Shown piece after piece: positions 43,322 through 52,463 of a DNA stretch of 64,000 nucleotides (position 1 is the stretch's first letter; every line of letters starts with the position of its first letter). The position numbers and the translations under genes are program-made. Where the stretch lies: assembly GCF_000698575.1 (NCBI RefSeq), contig NZ_JFHD01000018.1, positions 1 to 64,000 of the forward strand, written 5' to 3'. The notes under the pieces were generated by a model, which saw only the letters and a list, made by a program, of their open reading frames with translations, did no database searches and was not told where the DNA came from. This DNA comes from Caballeronia zhejiangensis (lineage in GTDB: Bacteria > Pseudomonadota > Gammaproteobacteria > Burkholderiales > Burkholderiaceae).

Positions 43322-43993
43322 ATGCGCATACTCCTCGTCGAAGACGAACAAAAAATGACGTCATATCTGCATAAGGGGTTAACCGAGGCGAGCTTCAACG
43401 TCGACGTTGCATCAAACGGAAAGGACGGCCTTTTCCTCGCCTTGCATGAAGACTTTGATATTGTCGTCCTAGACGTGATGCTTCCCCAATTAGACGGCTT
43501 CGAAGTGCTTCGCCGGTTGAGGCAACAAAAATCGACACCGGTGCTCCTTCTTACTGCCCGGGACACGGTGGAGGACAAGGTCAAAGGGCTCGAGTTGGGG
43601 GCCGACGATTATCTTTCAAAGCCATTCGCGTACGCGGAGTTCCTGGCGCGCGTCAAGTCTTTGCTTCGACGCTCGCCGCGCGGAGCGCGCGACGTAATCA
43701 ACATCGCTGACCTCGAAATTGAACTCTTCAAGCGACGCGCCCGTCGTGGAAACGTTCGTATTGATTTGACAGCCCAGGAATTCGCGCTCCTTCAATTGCT
43801 GGCAGAGCGCCAAGGAGAGGTGCTGACGCGTACCTTCATCACGTCCCAACTCTGGGACATGAATTTCGACAGCGACACAAACGTCGTCGACGTCGCCGTT
43901 AAGCGCCTGCGGGCCAAAATCGATGCTCCTTTTGAAAGAAAACTGCTCCATACAGTGCGCGGCATGGGCTACGTACTGGAGGAGCGCACATGA
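43322..43993 (+). CDS. copR: copper response regulator CopR
   Basis: 223 aa from MRILLVEDEQKMTSYLHKG. OmpR/PhoB family: receiver with Asp in VLDVMLPQLDGFEVL and Lys in LSKPFAY, winged helix with LTAQEFALLQLLAERQGEVL and NVVDVAVKRLRAKI. Belongs to the CopR/CusR/PcoR/IrlR branch. Its stop overlaps the copS ATG. It should bind the TTAC-N6-GTCATTT-N4-GTCAT box found before its own gene and elsewhere in the island. Confidence 0.95.
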   Translation: MRILLVEDEQKMTSYLHKGLTEASFNVDVASNGKDGLFLALHEDFDIVVLDVMLPQLDGFEVLRRLRQQKSTPVLLLTARDTVEDKVKGLELGADDYLSKPFAYAEFLARVKSLLRRSPRGARDVINIADLEIELFKRRARRGNVRIDLTAQEFALLQLLAERQGEVLTRTFITSQLWDMNFDSDTNVVDVAVKRLRAKIDAPFERKLLHTVRGMGYVLEERT

Positions 43994-45411
43994 AGGCGGA
44001 TGGGCAGCATTATTCACTGTCCGGCCGCCTTGCGCTCGCCTTCCTCGGCGTCGCGGCGATGGTATTCGCGTTAATGGGTGCGTTCCTGTATACGTCGCTC
44101 TCATCAGAACTTCAGCGACGCGATGATATCGAGATTGACGGAAAGCTCAGTCAGTTCCGACAACTCATTCACAACACCGGGACAGTCGCAGGCGTCCGCG
44201 ACGCCAGCAATATGTTTCACGAAATTCTGCTATCTCATCCGGGCGTATATTTGACGGTCCTGGACCGAGCGGGCGCGATAGTGGTTCAACACCCGGAAAC
44301 GCCCGGTGGTCTGTTGTCCGCTTACGAGCCGCGGCGACTGCAAGGGTTCCCTTACACGTGCTCGCCCGAAGCGATTGGGTCTGCAAGATGCATTTTTTCA
44401 AGCGAGACCCTGCCCTCCGGGGAGACCGTGCGCATACTTCTCGCGCGCAGTGCTTCTGACAGAGTTTCCCTGCTGGCTAGTTACCGCTTGGACGTTTGGG
44501 CTGCGGCGGCAATTGGTTCGGCGCTGGTAGGACTTCTTGGTTATCTCGTGGCGAGGCGCGGACTTACGCCGGTGAAAAGTATTGGCCGCCAGGCGTCTCG
44601 CATCGAGGCGCACAACTTGAGTGAACGACTCAATATTGAGCGCGGCCCAGTCGAATTGCACGAAATAGCGCACTCGGTAAATCGAATGCTGGACCGCTTG
44701 GAGCGCGCGTTCGTCCGGTTGTCGCAATTTTCATCGGACCTCGCTCATGACATGCGCACGCCGCTCGCGAACGTAATCAGCTCTTCGCAAATCACGCTAT
44801 CCAAGACCAGGAGCGTTGAGGAGTATGAAGCGCTTCTCGACTCCAACATCGAAGAGTGCGAGCGGCTTCAGCGCATGATTGGAAATATGCTGTTCCTTGC
44901 TCGGACCGATAATGCTCAGCAAGCCATCACGACTGTCGATGTAGATATCGCTTCAGAGCTTCGACGGCTCGCGTCCTATTTTGACGGTCTAGCCGAGGAA
45001 CGCGGCAATTCGCTACGCGTTCAGGGCGACGGTACTATTCGCGCCGATACAACGATGTTTCGACGAGCAGTTAGTAATCTTGTAAGCAATGCCTTGGACC
45101 ATGCATCTCCCGGTTCCACCATCGAGTTGCGAGGTTCCAACGGGCGCGGTTATACCGCCGTCTCCGTTACTAACGAAGGCGTCGAAATACCCGCCACGGA
45201 CGTCGAAAAGATATTCGACCGATTCTATCGGCTAGACCCTGCCCGACACGATTCCGGGAAGAATGCGGGTTTGGGCCTTGCCATCGTCAAATCTATTATG
45301 GAACTGCACCGCGGCAAAATTGACGTGCAAAGTGCCGCTGGTCGGACGACGTTTACTCTATATTTCCCAACGAGCGATTCTGCTGCAATCAATGAGGTCG
45401 TCCCCGCCTGA
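43990..45411 (+). CDS. copS: copper sensor kinase CopS
   Basis: 473 aa. Two membrane helices (about 14-38 and 165-190) bracket a periplasmic sensor domain; HAMP at about 190-240; H-box DLAHDMRTPLANVI; N-box NLVSNALDHA; G-boxes in NAGLGLAIVKSIMELH. CusS/CopS/IrlS heavy-metal kinase family. Phosphorylates CopR on periplasmic copper; the orphan regulator at 26999 is another possible partner. Confidence 0.95.
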   Translation: MKADGQHYSLSGRLALAFLGVAAMVFALMGAFLYTSLSSELQRRDDIEIDGKLSQFRQLIHNTGTVAGVRDASNMFHEILLSHPGVYLTVLDRAGAIVVQHPETPGGLLSAYEPRRLQGFPYTCSPEAIGSARCIFSSETLPSGETVRILLARSASDRVSLLASYRLDVWAAAAIGSALVGLLGYLVARRGLTPVKSIGRQASRIEAHNLSERLNIERGPVELHEIAHSVNRMLDRLERAFVRLSQFSSDLAHDMRTPLANVISSSQITLSKTRSVEEYEALLDSNIEECERLQRMIGNMLFLARTDNAQQAITTVDVDIASELRRLASYFDGLAEERGNSLRVQGDGTIRADTTMFRRAVSNLVSNALDHASPGSTIELRGSNGRGYTAVSVTNEGVEIPATDVEKIFDRFYRLDPARHDSGKNAGLGLAIVKSIMELHRGKIDVQSAAGRTTFTLYFPTSDSAAINEVVPA

Positions 45412-45858
45412 AAACGTTGTCAGCATTGTTTCTCGAATAGGCTTGTCGCGCCAAGGGTAGCCCGGAGCAGAATTTGTGATTGTACTAAACCCGACGAATG
45501 CACGCCTGAGTTTCGTCGACATGAAGAGTTAGAAAGTGGACGATTCGTGTTGGCAAGGAGCCGCAAGACTTGTCGCGGCTCAGAGCAACAAATCCCGTCG
45601 CTGCTCCCGTAGGACATTAAATTGCCCTGCGACCATGAGCGGTGATTCGCAAAGTATCCTTGAAACATCACGAGCGATGCACAAATGGGGAATTCGCCAG
45701 CCATGATTGATTGCTCGTTGCCATCCCTGCAGAATGACGGAGCAATCCTGGCCGGCCGCGAGGGCAAATCGGCGATTAAATGCGCCTGGAGCAGCTAACC
45801 GCGAGAGAGCTCGCCGCGTGCTTGAATCACGCATCTGACACCTCGCCCTTCGTTCGGG
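45412..45858. other. no gene seen
   Basis: About 450 bases between the convergent copS and DUF411 genes. Open frames on the minus strand lack start signals and family features. Confidence 0.35.
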
Positions 45859-46275
45859 TCAGTCCTGCGAGAATTTTTCTCCGGAGAAGTCAACGGTGAC
45901 CAATTTCCCATCCATTTTTCCCATGCCAGGAGAATTCATCGGCATTCCCGGCGCGGCGACACCGCGCACTGCCCGTTGAGCAACTAACTTTTTTATAGCT
46001 GATGCAGGAACGTGGCCTTCAATGACTTGATTCGTGGCGCTCACGACAGCGGTATGGCAGGAACGCACGAAGGTCGGTACGCTTAGCTGGTCCTTAACCG
46101 CTTGAAGGTTGCTCGTATCAACGACGTTAGTCGCGAAACCCGCAGTCCTTACATGTTTAACCCAACCTTCGCAGCAGGCACAATCAGGGCTTTTATATAT
46201 CGTGACCGTGACAGCCGCGGCATGCGCTATCGGCGCTCCAAGCATAAAAGCCGCTGTGATAAAAAGACGTTTCAT
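45859..46275 (-). CDS. DUF411 metal-binding protein
   Basis: 138 aa from the ATG at 46275. Signal peptide ending PIAHAAA, then a thioredoxin-like DUF411 domain: VTIYKSPDCACCEGWVKHVR with the CxCC site, VPTFVRSCHTAVV and VIEGHVPASAIKKLV. DUF411 proteins are periplasmic and common in copper and mercury islands. Upstream (46276-46640) is about 360 bases with no gene or clear operator on its strand. Confidence 0.9.
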   Translation of the reverse strand: MKRLFITAAFMLGAPIAHAAAVTVTIYKSPDCACCEGWVKHVRTAGFATNVVDTSNLQAVKDQLSVPTFVRSCHTAVVSATNQVIEGHVPASAIKKLVAQRAVRGVAAPGMPMNSPGMGKMDGKLVTVDFSGEKFSQD

Positions 46276-46680
46276 GTTCGCTTCCGAAAATCCGAACTGC
46301 TTCTGAAACGTTATATTAGCGGAATTGCGAGGACCGCGACACCGAGAAAAAGCGACGTGGCGTCGCACCCGGCAGATTGACGGTAACTCGAGCGTCTCTC
46401 ACCGGCTATTAAGAGCTGTCAGGTCAACCGGGCGACGCGCTATTCTTGTTACTGCTATCCTCGGGGCTAAAGTCCGGCTTAGGACGCTTCTACTTTTTTG
46501 TCCCGTACTAGGTAATTCTTGGTTCTCCTGGCAACTGCCCCCGTCGTCTACATCAAACAAAATAACCTTGCTCACCATAAACAGCGAAGCTTGGGCTAGC
46601 GACCGTTACTTCCATCGTTTGCTCTCTCTTTTTCTATGAGAGAGGTGTCGGCAAAAAATTACAGTCAAATGGCAGTTTTA

Positions 46681-46695
46681 TCATTTTCGCGTCAT
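46681..46695 (+). promoter_or_regulatory. putative CopR half-operator, DUF4148 gene
   Basis: TCATTTTCGCGTCAT, identical over 15 bases to the core of the copR box at 43247-43261, but lacking the TTAC third half-site. 43 bases before the DUF4148 start. Confidence 0.6.
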
Positions 46696-46737
46696 CGTGA
46701 AGCAGCTTCGGACTTGTACACTGAAGAGAAGGCCAAT

Positions 46738-47040
46738 ATGAATTTTGGTCAACGGAAGAATGCGATGAAACTCATTATTGCAATCGCGACGCTCATGCTG
46801 CTGACAGTAGGAGTCAATGGCGTAGCCTATGGCGATGAAGGTCCGTTGAACCGGGGGAAAACGCGCGAGGAGGTTCGGCGTGAACTCGTCCAGGCCTACA
46901 AGGATGGTATTTTGCCTTTTCGACGGTCGGAGTACCCGCCTAGCGCGGCTTCCATGAAAAAGAACAAGGACGCATACGCTCGCGCTCACCCTGAGAAGAC
47001 TTTAGAGTTCGACACGCCCAGCAAAGCAACAAGTCACTGA
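46738..47040 (+). CDS. DUF4148 secreted protein
   Basis: 100 aa from 46738 (AGAAGGCCAAT upstream); an ATG at 46765 is a second choice. Signal helix KLIIAIATLMLLTVGVNGVA, then GKTREEVRRELVQAYKDGI and EYPPSAASMKKNKDAYA, the DUF4148 signature, with a short charged tail. The upstream CopR-like core suggests copper induction. Confidence 0.87.
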   Translation: MNFGQRKNAMKLIIAIATLMLLTVGVNGVAYGDEGPLNRGKTREEVRRELVQAYKDGILPFRRSEYPPSAASMKKNKDAYARAHPEKTLEFDTPSKATSH

Positions 47041-47659
47041 ACCCGATTGTGCTGCACCTGAGCACCGCGCTTTCCGCTGTTTTAAACGTTCGCGCCAGCC
47101 GTGATATGTTCTTTTTGTGGTTTTAGACAAAAAACTTTAGCGAGCTCAACATACATTTGGTTTTTGCTCGGAGCACCTGCCACCCGGTCACTTCAGCGCA
47201 ACGGATGGTCTTCGGTTTGATGCTCCGCTTCAATTTGATGCTCATTCCTCGGCGGCTGACTTCTGTGCGATGACGAGCCGTTGCAGGTTAAGAGAATCGC
47301 TCACGTTGCCGCCGATGCCATCCTGTTCCGTCGGTCGTAACCAATCTCATTTCGGTCGCCGCCAGCATGCTCAATGGGCTTCAATTTACGTCGGTGCGTC
47401 CTATTCGAGAAGTTGTCCGCTATCAAGGAAACAAAGTTGGGCCCGCGATTGCGCTCAGGCATGTCGAGAAAATCCCGAGCGCGGTCTAAAGATGGACGCT
47501 TCAAGGCGGAAGTCACCGGAAAACACAGGCTTGAAGCTTGCTAGCGTGAAACCTGTCGCGGGACTCCATCAGGGAAAGCGGACGCCACGAGGCCTTGGCG
47601 TTGCATTTCCCGCGGTTCCTGCGCGTGAATTGGAAGACATGCGCAATCGGAGAACAAGC
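47041..47659. other. no gene seen
   Basis: About 620 bases. A long plus-strand frame runs through here into the beta-propeller gene but has no codon structure of a real extension: it crosses the CueR promoter and the whole copZ gene. A decayed segment is likely. No terminator is obvious. Confidence 0.4.
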
Positions 47660-47690
47660 TTGACCTTCCCGCAATGGGAAGGTTCAGCAT
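47660..47690 (+). promoter_or_regulatory. CueR operator and promoter of copZ operon
   Basis: -35 TTGACC (47660-47665) and -10 CAGCAT (47685-47690) with a 19-base spacer; inside, ACCTTCC-N7-GGAAGGT (47663-47683) is a perfect dyad like that upstream of cueR. Confidence 0.88.
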
Positions 47691-47717
47691 CAGAGCTTCT
47701 AACTGCTGGAGCCAGCA

Positions 47718-47918
47718 ATGAAATTCGAAGTCAAGGACATGTCATGTGGCGGATGTGCGAGCGCCATCACGCAAGCCATCACGCGGGAGGACGCCGCAGC
47801 CAGTGTGGCAATCGACGTGGCCGGCAAGGTTGTCGAGGTCGATTCGACCGTGTCCCAGGAACTGGTCATGGCAGCAATCGAAGCCGCGGGTTTTCATCCC
47901 ACGGTGCTCGCTTCATGA
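47718..47918 (+). CDS. copZ: CopZ-like copper chaperone
   Basis: 66 aa, one HMA domain. MKFEVKDMSCGGCASAITQA gives the MxCxxC copper site; the rest follows the ferredoxin-like fold (AASVAIDVAGKVVEVDS, AIEAAGFHPTVL). CTGGAG precedes the ATG. Controlled by the CueR-type promoter; it should hand Cu(I) to CueR and to the CopA-type ATPase at 3528, which lacks HMA domains of its own. Its stop overlaps the propeller start as ATGA. Confidence 0.95.
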   Translation: MKFEVKDMSCGGCASAITQAITREDAAASVAIDVAGKVVEVDSTVSQELVMAAIEAAGFHPTVLAS

Positions 47919-48898
47919 AGCCGAGCATATCTCCGATGCGATATATGCTTGGCGCTCTTGCCGTCGCGATACTCGCAAGTACACCCGCCTTGGCGGAGAA
48001 CGTCATCGTTCTAAACTCGGCGGACGCGAGTGTAAGTCTCATCGACCAGGCGAGTCAGAAAGTCGTTGACACTTTCCCGGTCGGTAAAGAGCCGCACCAT
48101 CTGATGGCGACGCCAGACAACCAGTCTCTGATTGTCGCAAACTCGGTGGGCAATAACCTCGTGTTTCTGGACCCGAAAACAGGTAAGACTCAGAGGTGGG
48201 TTCCCGACATCGAAGACCCATATCAGCTTGGCTTTTCTTACGACCGGAAGTGGTTCGTCACCAACGGACTGCGTCTTGACCGTGTGGATATTTACCACTA
48301 CGACGGCAAGAATGTCTCGCTCGCCAAGCGGGTGCCGCTCGCTAAGATGCCAAGCCACATGATTTTCACGGCCGACAGCAAGATTGTCTTCGTCACGTTG
48401 CAGGAGTCCGGAGAAGTTGCCGCCATCGACCTTGCGACACAGACAGTGCTGTGGAAGATGTCTGTTGGCAAAGCGCCGGCAGGACTGTGGCTCACGCCCG
48501 GCGACAAGTATCTGCTGATTGGCATGACCGGTGCTGACTATGTGGCCGTCATTGACTGGCGGGCGCGCAAAATCGTGAAGACAATTCACACGGATAGAGG
48601 GGCGCACAACTTCCGCTCCCTTGCCGACGGCCAACATGTGCTCGTGACGAATCGGGTCGGCAATACCATCAGCATCCTAGACCAGAACACGCTGACTAAT
48701 GTGGGAACCATCGCAGGGTTGCTGCCCGGGCCCGATGACATGGAGCTCACGCCCGACCGGCGATACCTGTGGGTCACGTTCCGTTTCACGCGCTATGTCG
48801 GCGTTATCGACATGAAGACGTTGAAGCTCGTGAACACTATCAAGGTCGGGAAATCACCGCACGGCATTTACTTCTATAACCGCGCACCGCTGATGTAG
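47915..48898 (+). CDS. secreted YVTN-type beta-propeller protein
   Basis: 327 aa from the ATG overlapping copZ. Signal peptide MLGALAVAILASTPALA, then seven-fold YVTN/cytochrome-cd1-like repeats: NVIVLNSADASVSLIDQASQ, KVVDTFPVGKEPHHLMATPD, GKTQRWVPDIEDPYQLGFSY, VGKAPAGLWLTPGDKYLLIG, VLVTNRVGNTISILDQ and IKVGKSPHGIYFYN. Several blades have a PHHL, PSHM, PHGI motif at the same position, possible metal ligands. Function unknown; paired with the permease that follows by 21 bases. Confidence 0.85.
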   Translation: MKPSISPMRYMLGALAVAILASTPALAENVIVLNSADASVSLIDQASQKVVDTFPVGKEPHHLMATPDNQSLIVANSVGNNLVFLDPKTGKTQRWVPDIEDPYQLGFSYDRKWFVTNGLRLDRVDIYHYDGKNVSLAKRVPLAKMPSHMIFTADSKIVFVTLQESGEVAAIDLATQTVLWKMSVGKAPAGLWLTPGDKYLLIGMTGADYVAVIDWRARKIVKTIHTDRGAHNFRSLADGQHVLVTNRVGNTISILDQNTLTNVGTIAGLLPGPDDMELTPDRRYLWVTFRFTRYVGVIDMKTLKLVNTIKVGKSPHGIYFYNRAPLM

Positions 48899-48919
48899 CA
48901 GTCTTCGCAGGAGGTTGCG

Positions 48920-50128
48920 ATGCAGATTGTCACTGCCCTCGGTCACGCGTTGTGGATGTCCTTCACAATGTTGTGGCAGATATTCTGGGGGCTGAGTCTC
49001 GGCTTCCTGTTTTCCGCTTTGATTGAAGTCGCTGTCTCCAAGTCGGAGATGTCGAAGCTTCTTCCGAATGCGTCCGCCGGGTCGCTGACAACTGCCAGTC
49101 TGCTCGGCGCTGCCTCGTCCTCCTGCTCCTATGCCGCCGTCGCGATGACCCGCTCCATCGTGCGCAAGGGAGGCGACTTCACGGCCGCGATGGCGTTCCA
49201 GTTCGCAGCAACCAATCTCGTGCTCGAGCTCGGCGTGCTGATGTGGGTGCTGATTACCTGGCAGTTCGCAGCCGCTGAGTTCATCGGCGGCCCAGTCATG
49301 ATTGTCGTCTTGTCGCTACTCTTCCGATTCTTTCTCAAGGGCTCGCTGAAAAGCGAGGCTATCGAACAGGCGAACGAGGGTATTGCCGGCAGCATGGAGG
49401 GTCACGCCGCCATGTCGATGAGCAAACAGCAAGGGACCTGGAAGCAACGTCTCGCTTCCAGAGAGGGTTGGATAGCCATCAGTCACGGCTACGTGATGAA
49501 CTGGTCGATGCTTTGGCGCGATATTGCAATAGGGTTGCTTATCGCGGGCGCGCTCGGCGCATGGGTGCCGGACAGCTTCTGGCAGAAATTCTTCCTCGTC
49601 AGCCACCCTACGGTCGCGATGATTTGGGGCGCGTTTGTAGGCCCGCTGATTGCCGTTGCGTCGTTCACCTGTTCCGTGGGTAACGTGCCGCTCGCAGCAG
49701 TACTGTGGAACGGTGGCATCAGCTTCGGTGGCGTCGCTTCTTTCATCTTTGGCGACCTCATCATTCTCCCCATCCTCAACATCTACAGGAAATACTACGG
49801 CGGCCGCATGACGGTGTTCCTCGCTGTGACCTTCTATCTTTCAATGGTTTCAGCGGCACTCGTGGTCGAAGGGCTTTTCCAGTCGCTCGGGTGGGTGCCG
49901 AGCGAACGCCACACGGCAGTCGTCGACGCAGCGATTACATTCAACTACACGACCGTACTCGACATCATCTTTGGTGCAATCTTCATCGTCTTGACAGTCG
50001 TATTTTTCAGGACAGGTGGTCCGGAGATGATGCGCATGATGGAGGGCGACCATCACGAGCACGGCGCTCACGGGCATCACTCTGGACATGCCGATGCGCA
50101 TCATCATCGCCAGGACCCATCCAACTGA
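48920..50128 (+). CDS. permease (DUF318/SO_0444 Cu-Zn efflux family)
   Basis: 402 aa with eight to ten membrane helices. Conserved LLGAASSSCSYAAVAMTRS and VASFTCSVGNVPLAAVLW: paired Ser-Cys signatures of the YraQ/ArsP/SO_0444-type permeases that export metal or metalloid. C-terminal His-rich tail (GDHHEHGAHGHHSGHADAHH) suited to transition-metal binding. AGGAGG lies before the ATG. Second membrane gene of the CueR-controlled operon. Confidence 0.88.
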   Translation: MQIVTALGHALWMSFTMLWQIFWGLSLGFLFSALIEVAVSKSEMSKLLPNASAGSLTTASLLGAASSSCSYAAVAMTRSIVRKGGDFTAAMAFQFAATNLVLELGVLMWVLITWQFAAAEFIGGPVMIVVLSLLFRFFLKGSLKSEAIEQANEGIAGSMEGHAAMSMSKQQGTWKQRLASREGWIAISHGYVMNWSMLWRDIAIGLLIAGALGAWVPDSFWQKFFLVSHPTVAMIWGAFVGPLIAVASFTCSVGNVPLAAVLWNGGISFGGVASFIFGDLIILPILNIYRKYYGGRMTVFLAVTFYLSMVSAALVVEGLFQSLGWVPSERHTAVVDAAITFNYTTVLDIIFGAIFIVLTVVFFRTGGPEMMRMMEGDHHEHGAHGHHSGHADAHHHRQDPSN

Positions 50129-50151
50129 TTTCACTTGCAAGGAGCTCCAGC

Positions 50152-50550
50152 ATGAAATACGTAACCTTCCTCAATGTCATCTCCGTCTGTGCTGGCGTGG
50201 CCCTCTCGGGCGCTTCGCTCGCGGTGCACGCACAGCAGAGTGCGTCGATGCCCGCCATGAGTATGGCCGGGTCGACCGCCGGTGATTCGAACCCTGCAAC
50301 CCATGCCTTCAAGGAGGGCGGCGAACAGATGATGAAAAACATGAGTGCTCCGCCCTACACGGGCAACACCGACAAGGACTTTGTGGCGCACATGATTCCC
50401 CATCACCAAGGCGCCGTGGATATGGCGAAGGTGGAGTTGAAGTACGGAAAGGACCCCGACATGAAGCGACTGGCCAAGAACATTATCAAGGCACAAGATG
50501 AGGAGATTGCTTACATGAAGAGGTGGCAAGCCAAGCACGCTGGCGAATGA
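50152..50550 (+). CDS. secreted DUF305 protein
   Basis: 132 aa; CAAGGAGCTCCAGC before the ATG. Signal peptide ends AVHAQQ; the mature domain has DKDFVAHMIPHHQGAVDMAK, the MIxHHxxAxxMA signature of DUF305, and DEEIAYMKRWQAKH at the end. Ferritin-like short helical protein, periplasmic, in copper operons. 23 bases after the permease. Confidence 0.92.
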   Translation: MKYVTFLNVISVCAGVALSGASLAVHAQQSASMPAMSMAGSTAGDSNPATHAFKEGGEQMMKNMSAPPYTGNTDKDFVAHMIPHHQGAVDMAKVELKYGKDPDMKRLAKNIIKAQDEEIAYMKRWQAKHAGE

Positions 50551-50615
50551 TGTGTCAGCGTGCAGGCGGACTGCTGACGTGCAGCGCGTGCATCAGATGA
50601 CAGGCTGGAGTGGTA

Positions 50616-51917
50616 ATGGACGACCGTGCCCGTCGCAAGGACAGACGTAAAACCCTGACGGAGCAAACGAAGTCGGCGATGCGAGAGCGGCTCGAAGGGC
50701 GAGGCGCGCGGGTGTTCCTGCCGTTTTTTGGCCCGGCGGTCGTCGTCTCAATCGCCTACATGGACCCAGGGAATTTCGCGACGAACATTCAGGCTGGCGC
50801 GAAGTACGGCTATACGCTCCTCTGGGTTGTGCTGTTGGCGAATCTAATAGCCATGCTGTTTCAGGCGCTTTCGGCGAAGCTGGGGATAGTTACCGGACGA
50901 AACCTCGCTGAGCTCTGCCGCGAACACTTTCCGAAGTCCCTCGTCCTTCTCATGTGGGGCGTGAGCGAGGTGGCCGCGATGGCCACGGATTTGGCCGAGT
51001 TTCTGGGCGGAGCAGTCGGTCTATCCCTGCTGTTCCACATGCCTTTGTTTGTCAGCATGGTTGTCACCGCTCTCGTGACCTACGCGCTTCTGTTGTTTGA
51101 GCGCGCCGGTTTCCGTCCGCTCGAACTTGCAATCGGGGGGCTGGTGGGCGTGATTGGCTTGTCTTACCTAGCCGAACTGTTCATCGTACGGGTCGCCTGG
51201 CCAGAAGTCTTCACGCATACCTTTTCGCCACGTCTTCCAGATTCAGAAGCTCTCACTATTGCTGTCGGCATCATTGGTGCCACCGTCATGCCACATGCGT
51301 TGTTCCTCCATTCTGGGTTAACTCAAAGGCGCATGCTCCCAGAGACAGAAGCTGAACGCACCACGCTACTGGCGTATTCGAACCTCGAGGTGGTCATCGC
51401 GCTGAGCACTGCCGGCCTTATCAATATGGCCATGGTCATCATGGCTTCCGGCGCATTCCACGAGGGACACCCTGATGTCGCCGAAATCGAGACGGCATAT
51501 CACACATTGGCACCGCTGCTGGGCATTGGCGCTGCAGGCATTTTTCTACTTGCCCTAATCGCCTCCGGGATATCAAGCTCGGTCGTGGGAACGATGGCCG
51601 GCCAGATGATTATGCAGGGATTCGTTGGCTTTCGTATCCCGCTATGGGTGCGGAGGGTCGTGACCATGTTGCCCAGTTTTGCGGTAGTCGGCTTCGGCGT
51701 AAATGCTACAACTGCGCTCGTCATCAGTCAGGTCGTGTTGAGCCTGGCGTTGCCGTTTCCGATGCTGGCGCTGCTATGGTTTAGTAGCCGACAGGACATC
51801 ATGGGTGTCCGCAAGAATAGCGCATCTACGACCATACTGGCCGCGGGGGCAGCGGTCATCGTCCTGGCACTCAACGCGTTCTTGTTGCTGCAAACGTTCG
51901 GATTAGCACGAGGATAA
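50616..51917 (+). CDS. mntH: Nramp-family divalent metal transporter (MntH-like)
   Basis: 433 aa from the ATG at 50616 (CTGGAGTGGTA upstream). Eleven helices. Helix 1 has the DPGNF motif (AYMDPGNFATNIQAGAKYGY) with the metal-binding Asp and Asn, helix 6 has VMPHALFLHSGL (MPH motif with the metal Met). These are the features of Mn/Fe importers. It ends the copZ operon, 65 bases after the DUF305 gene, so a divalent-metal importer may be co-expressed with copper efflux. No separate promoter is evident. Confidence 0.93.
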   Translation: MDDRARRKDRRKTLTEQTKSAMRERLEGRGARVFLPFFGPAVVVSIAYMDPGNFATNIQAGAKYGYTLLWVVLLANLIAMLFQALSAKLGIVTGRNLAELCREHFPKSLVLLMWGVSEVAAMATDLAEFLGGAVGLSLLFHMPLFVSMVVTALVTYALLLFERAGFRPLELAIGGLVGVIGLSYLAELFIVRVAWPEVFTHTFSPRLPDSEALTIAVGIIGATVMPHALFLHSGLTQRRMLPETEAERTTLLAYSNLEVVIALSTAGLINMAMVIMASGAFHEGHPDVAEIETAYHTLAPLLGIGAAGIFLLALIASGISSSVVGTMAGQMIMQGFVGFRIPLWVRRVVTMLPSFAVVGFGVNATTALVISQVVLSLALPFPMLALLWFSSRQDIMGVRKNSASTTILAAGAAVIVLALNAFLLLQTFGLARG

Positions 51918-51950
51918 TCGCGGCTCGTGAGGCCGATGAACCGCTGCCTC

Positions 51951-52382
51951 CTAGCCCAGATGAGTTCCTCGATGTTTCTCAAGCGTGGTTTCCATCGAGG
52001 TTAAACCTTGCATAATTCCACACTCTTTGACCGCCGCGTCGCCCGCGCAACGGGCGCGCAGAGTACCCAGTTGTTCCCGCAGGCGGACAAGTTCTGCGAT
52101 ACGTTCGTCGACATGCGCGATGTGCTCGTCCAGCAGCGAGTCAATGGTGCCGCATCCGATGCTCGGCTCGTACGATGCGGACAGCAGCGCTCGAACTTCA
52201 TCGTGCGTCATGTCAAGCGCGCGGCAGTTTCGTATGAAGCGGAGACGGTCGATGTGGGCGGGAGTGTAGTTACGATAGTTCGCCTCGGTCCGCTCAGGCG
52301 GCGGGAGTAAGCCTTCCTTTTCGTAGAACCGGACCGTGTCTGTTGTGCAGTTGGCCGCCTTTGCCAGTTCGCCAATTCTCAT
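51951..52382 (-). CDS. cadR: CadR/PbrR-type MerR regulator
   Basis: 143 aa from the inner ATG at 52382. HTH MRIGELAKAANCTTDTVRFY, dimer helix, then Cys at IGCGTIDSL (about 79), and CAGDAAVKECGIMQGL (112 and 119 approximately), the three-Cys pattern of Cd(II)/Pb(II)-type CadR/PbrR. The C-terminal His motif of CadR is short (EKHRGTHLG). Divergent from the P1B-2 ATPase, sharing the promoter dyad at 52405-52435. Confidence 0.9.
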   Translation of the reverse strand: MRIGELAKAANCTTDTVRFYEKEGLLPPPERTEANYRNYTPAHIDRLRFIRNCRALDMTHDEVRALLSASYEPSIGCGTIDSLLDEHIAHVDERIAELVRLREQLGTLRARCAGDAAVKECGIMQGLTSMETTLEKHRGTHLG

Positions 52383-52404
52383 ACATCTGTCCCCCAAAAA
52401 ACCC

Positions 52405-52435
52405 TTGACCTTGGAGTTCCTCCAAGGTGTTTACT
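52405..52435 (+). promoter_or_regulatory. CadR/PbrR-type operator and promoter of the ATPase
   Basis: -35 TTGACC (52405-52410), -10 TTTACT (52430-52435), 19-base spacer. Dyad ACCTTGGAG-TTC-CTCCAAGGT (52408-52428) is perfect over 9-bp arms, distinct from the CueR core ACCTTCC. Confidence 0.85.
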
Positions 52436-52463
52436 GGGAGCATATACCAAGCGGATAGCAGAC

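Noticed and set aside
43616..44104. 162-codon minus-strand frame across copR and copS
   Set aside because: Antisense shadow of well-conserved copRS.
47270..47914. Long N-terminal extension of the beta-propeller frame
   Set aside because: It would cover the CueR promoter and copZ in another frame and has no signal; the ATG at 47915 begins a signal peptide and overlaps copZ as expected for coupling.
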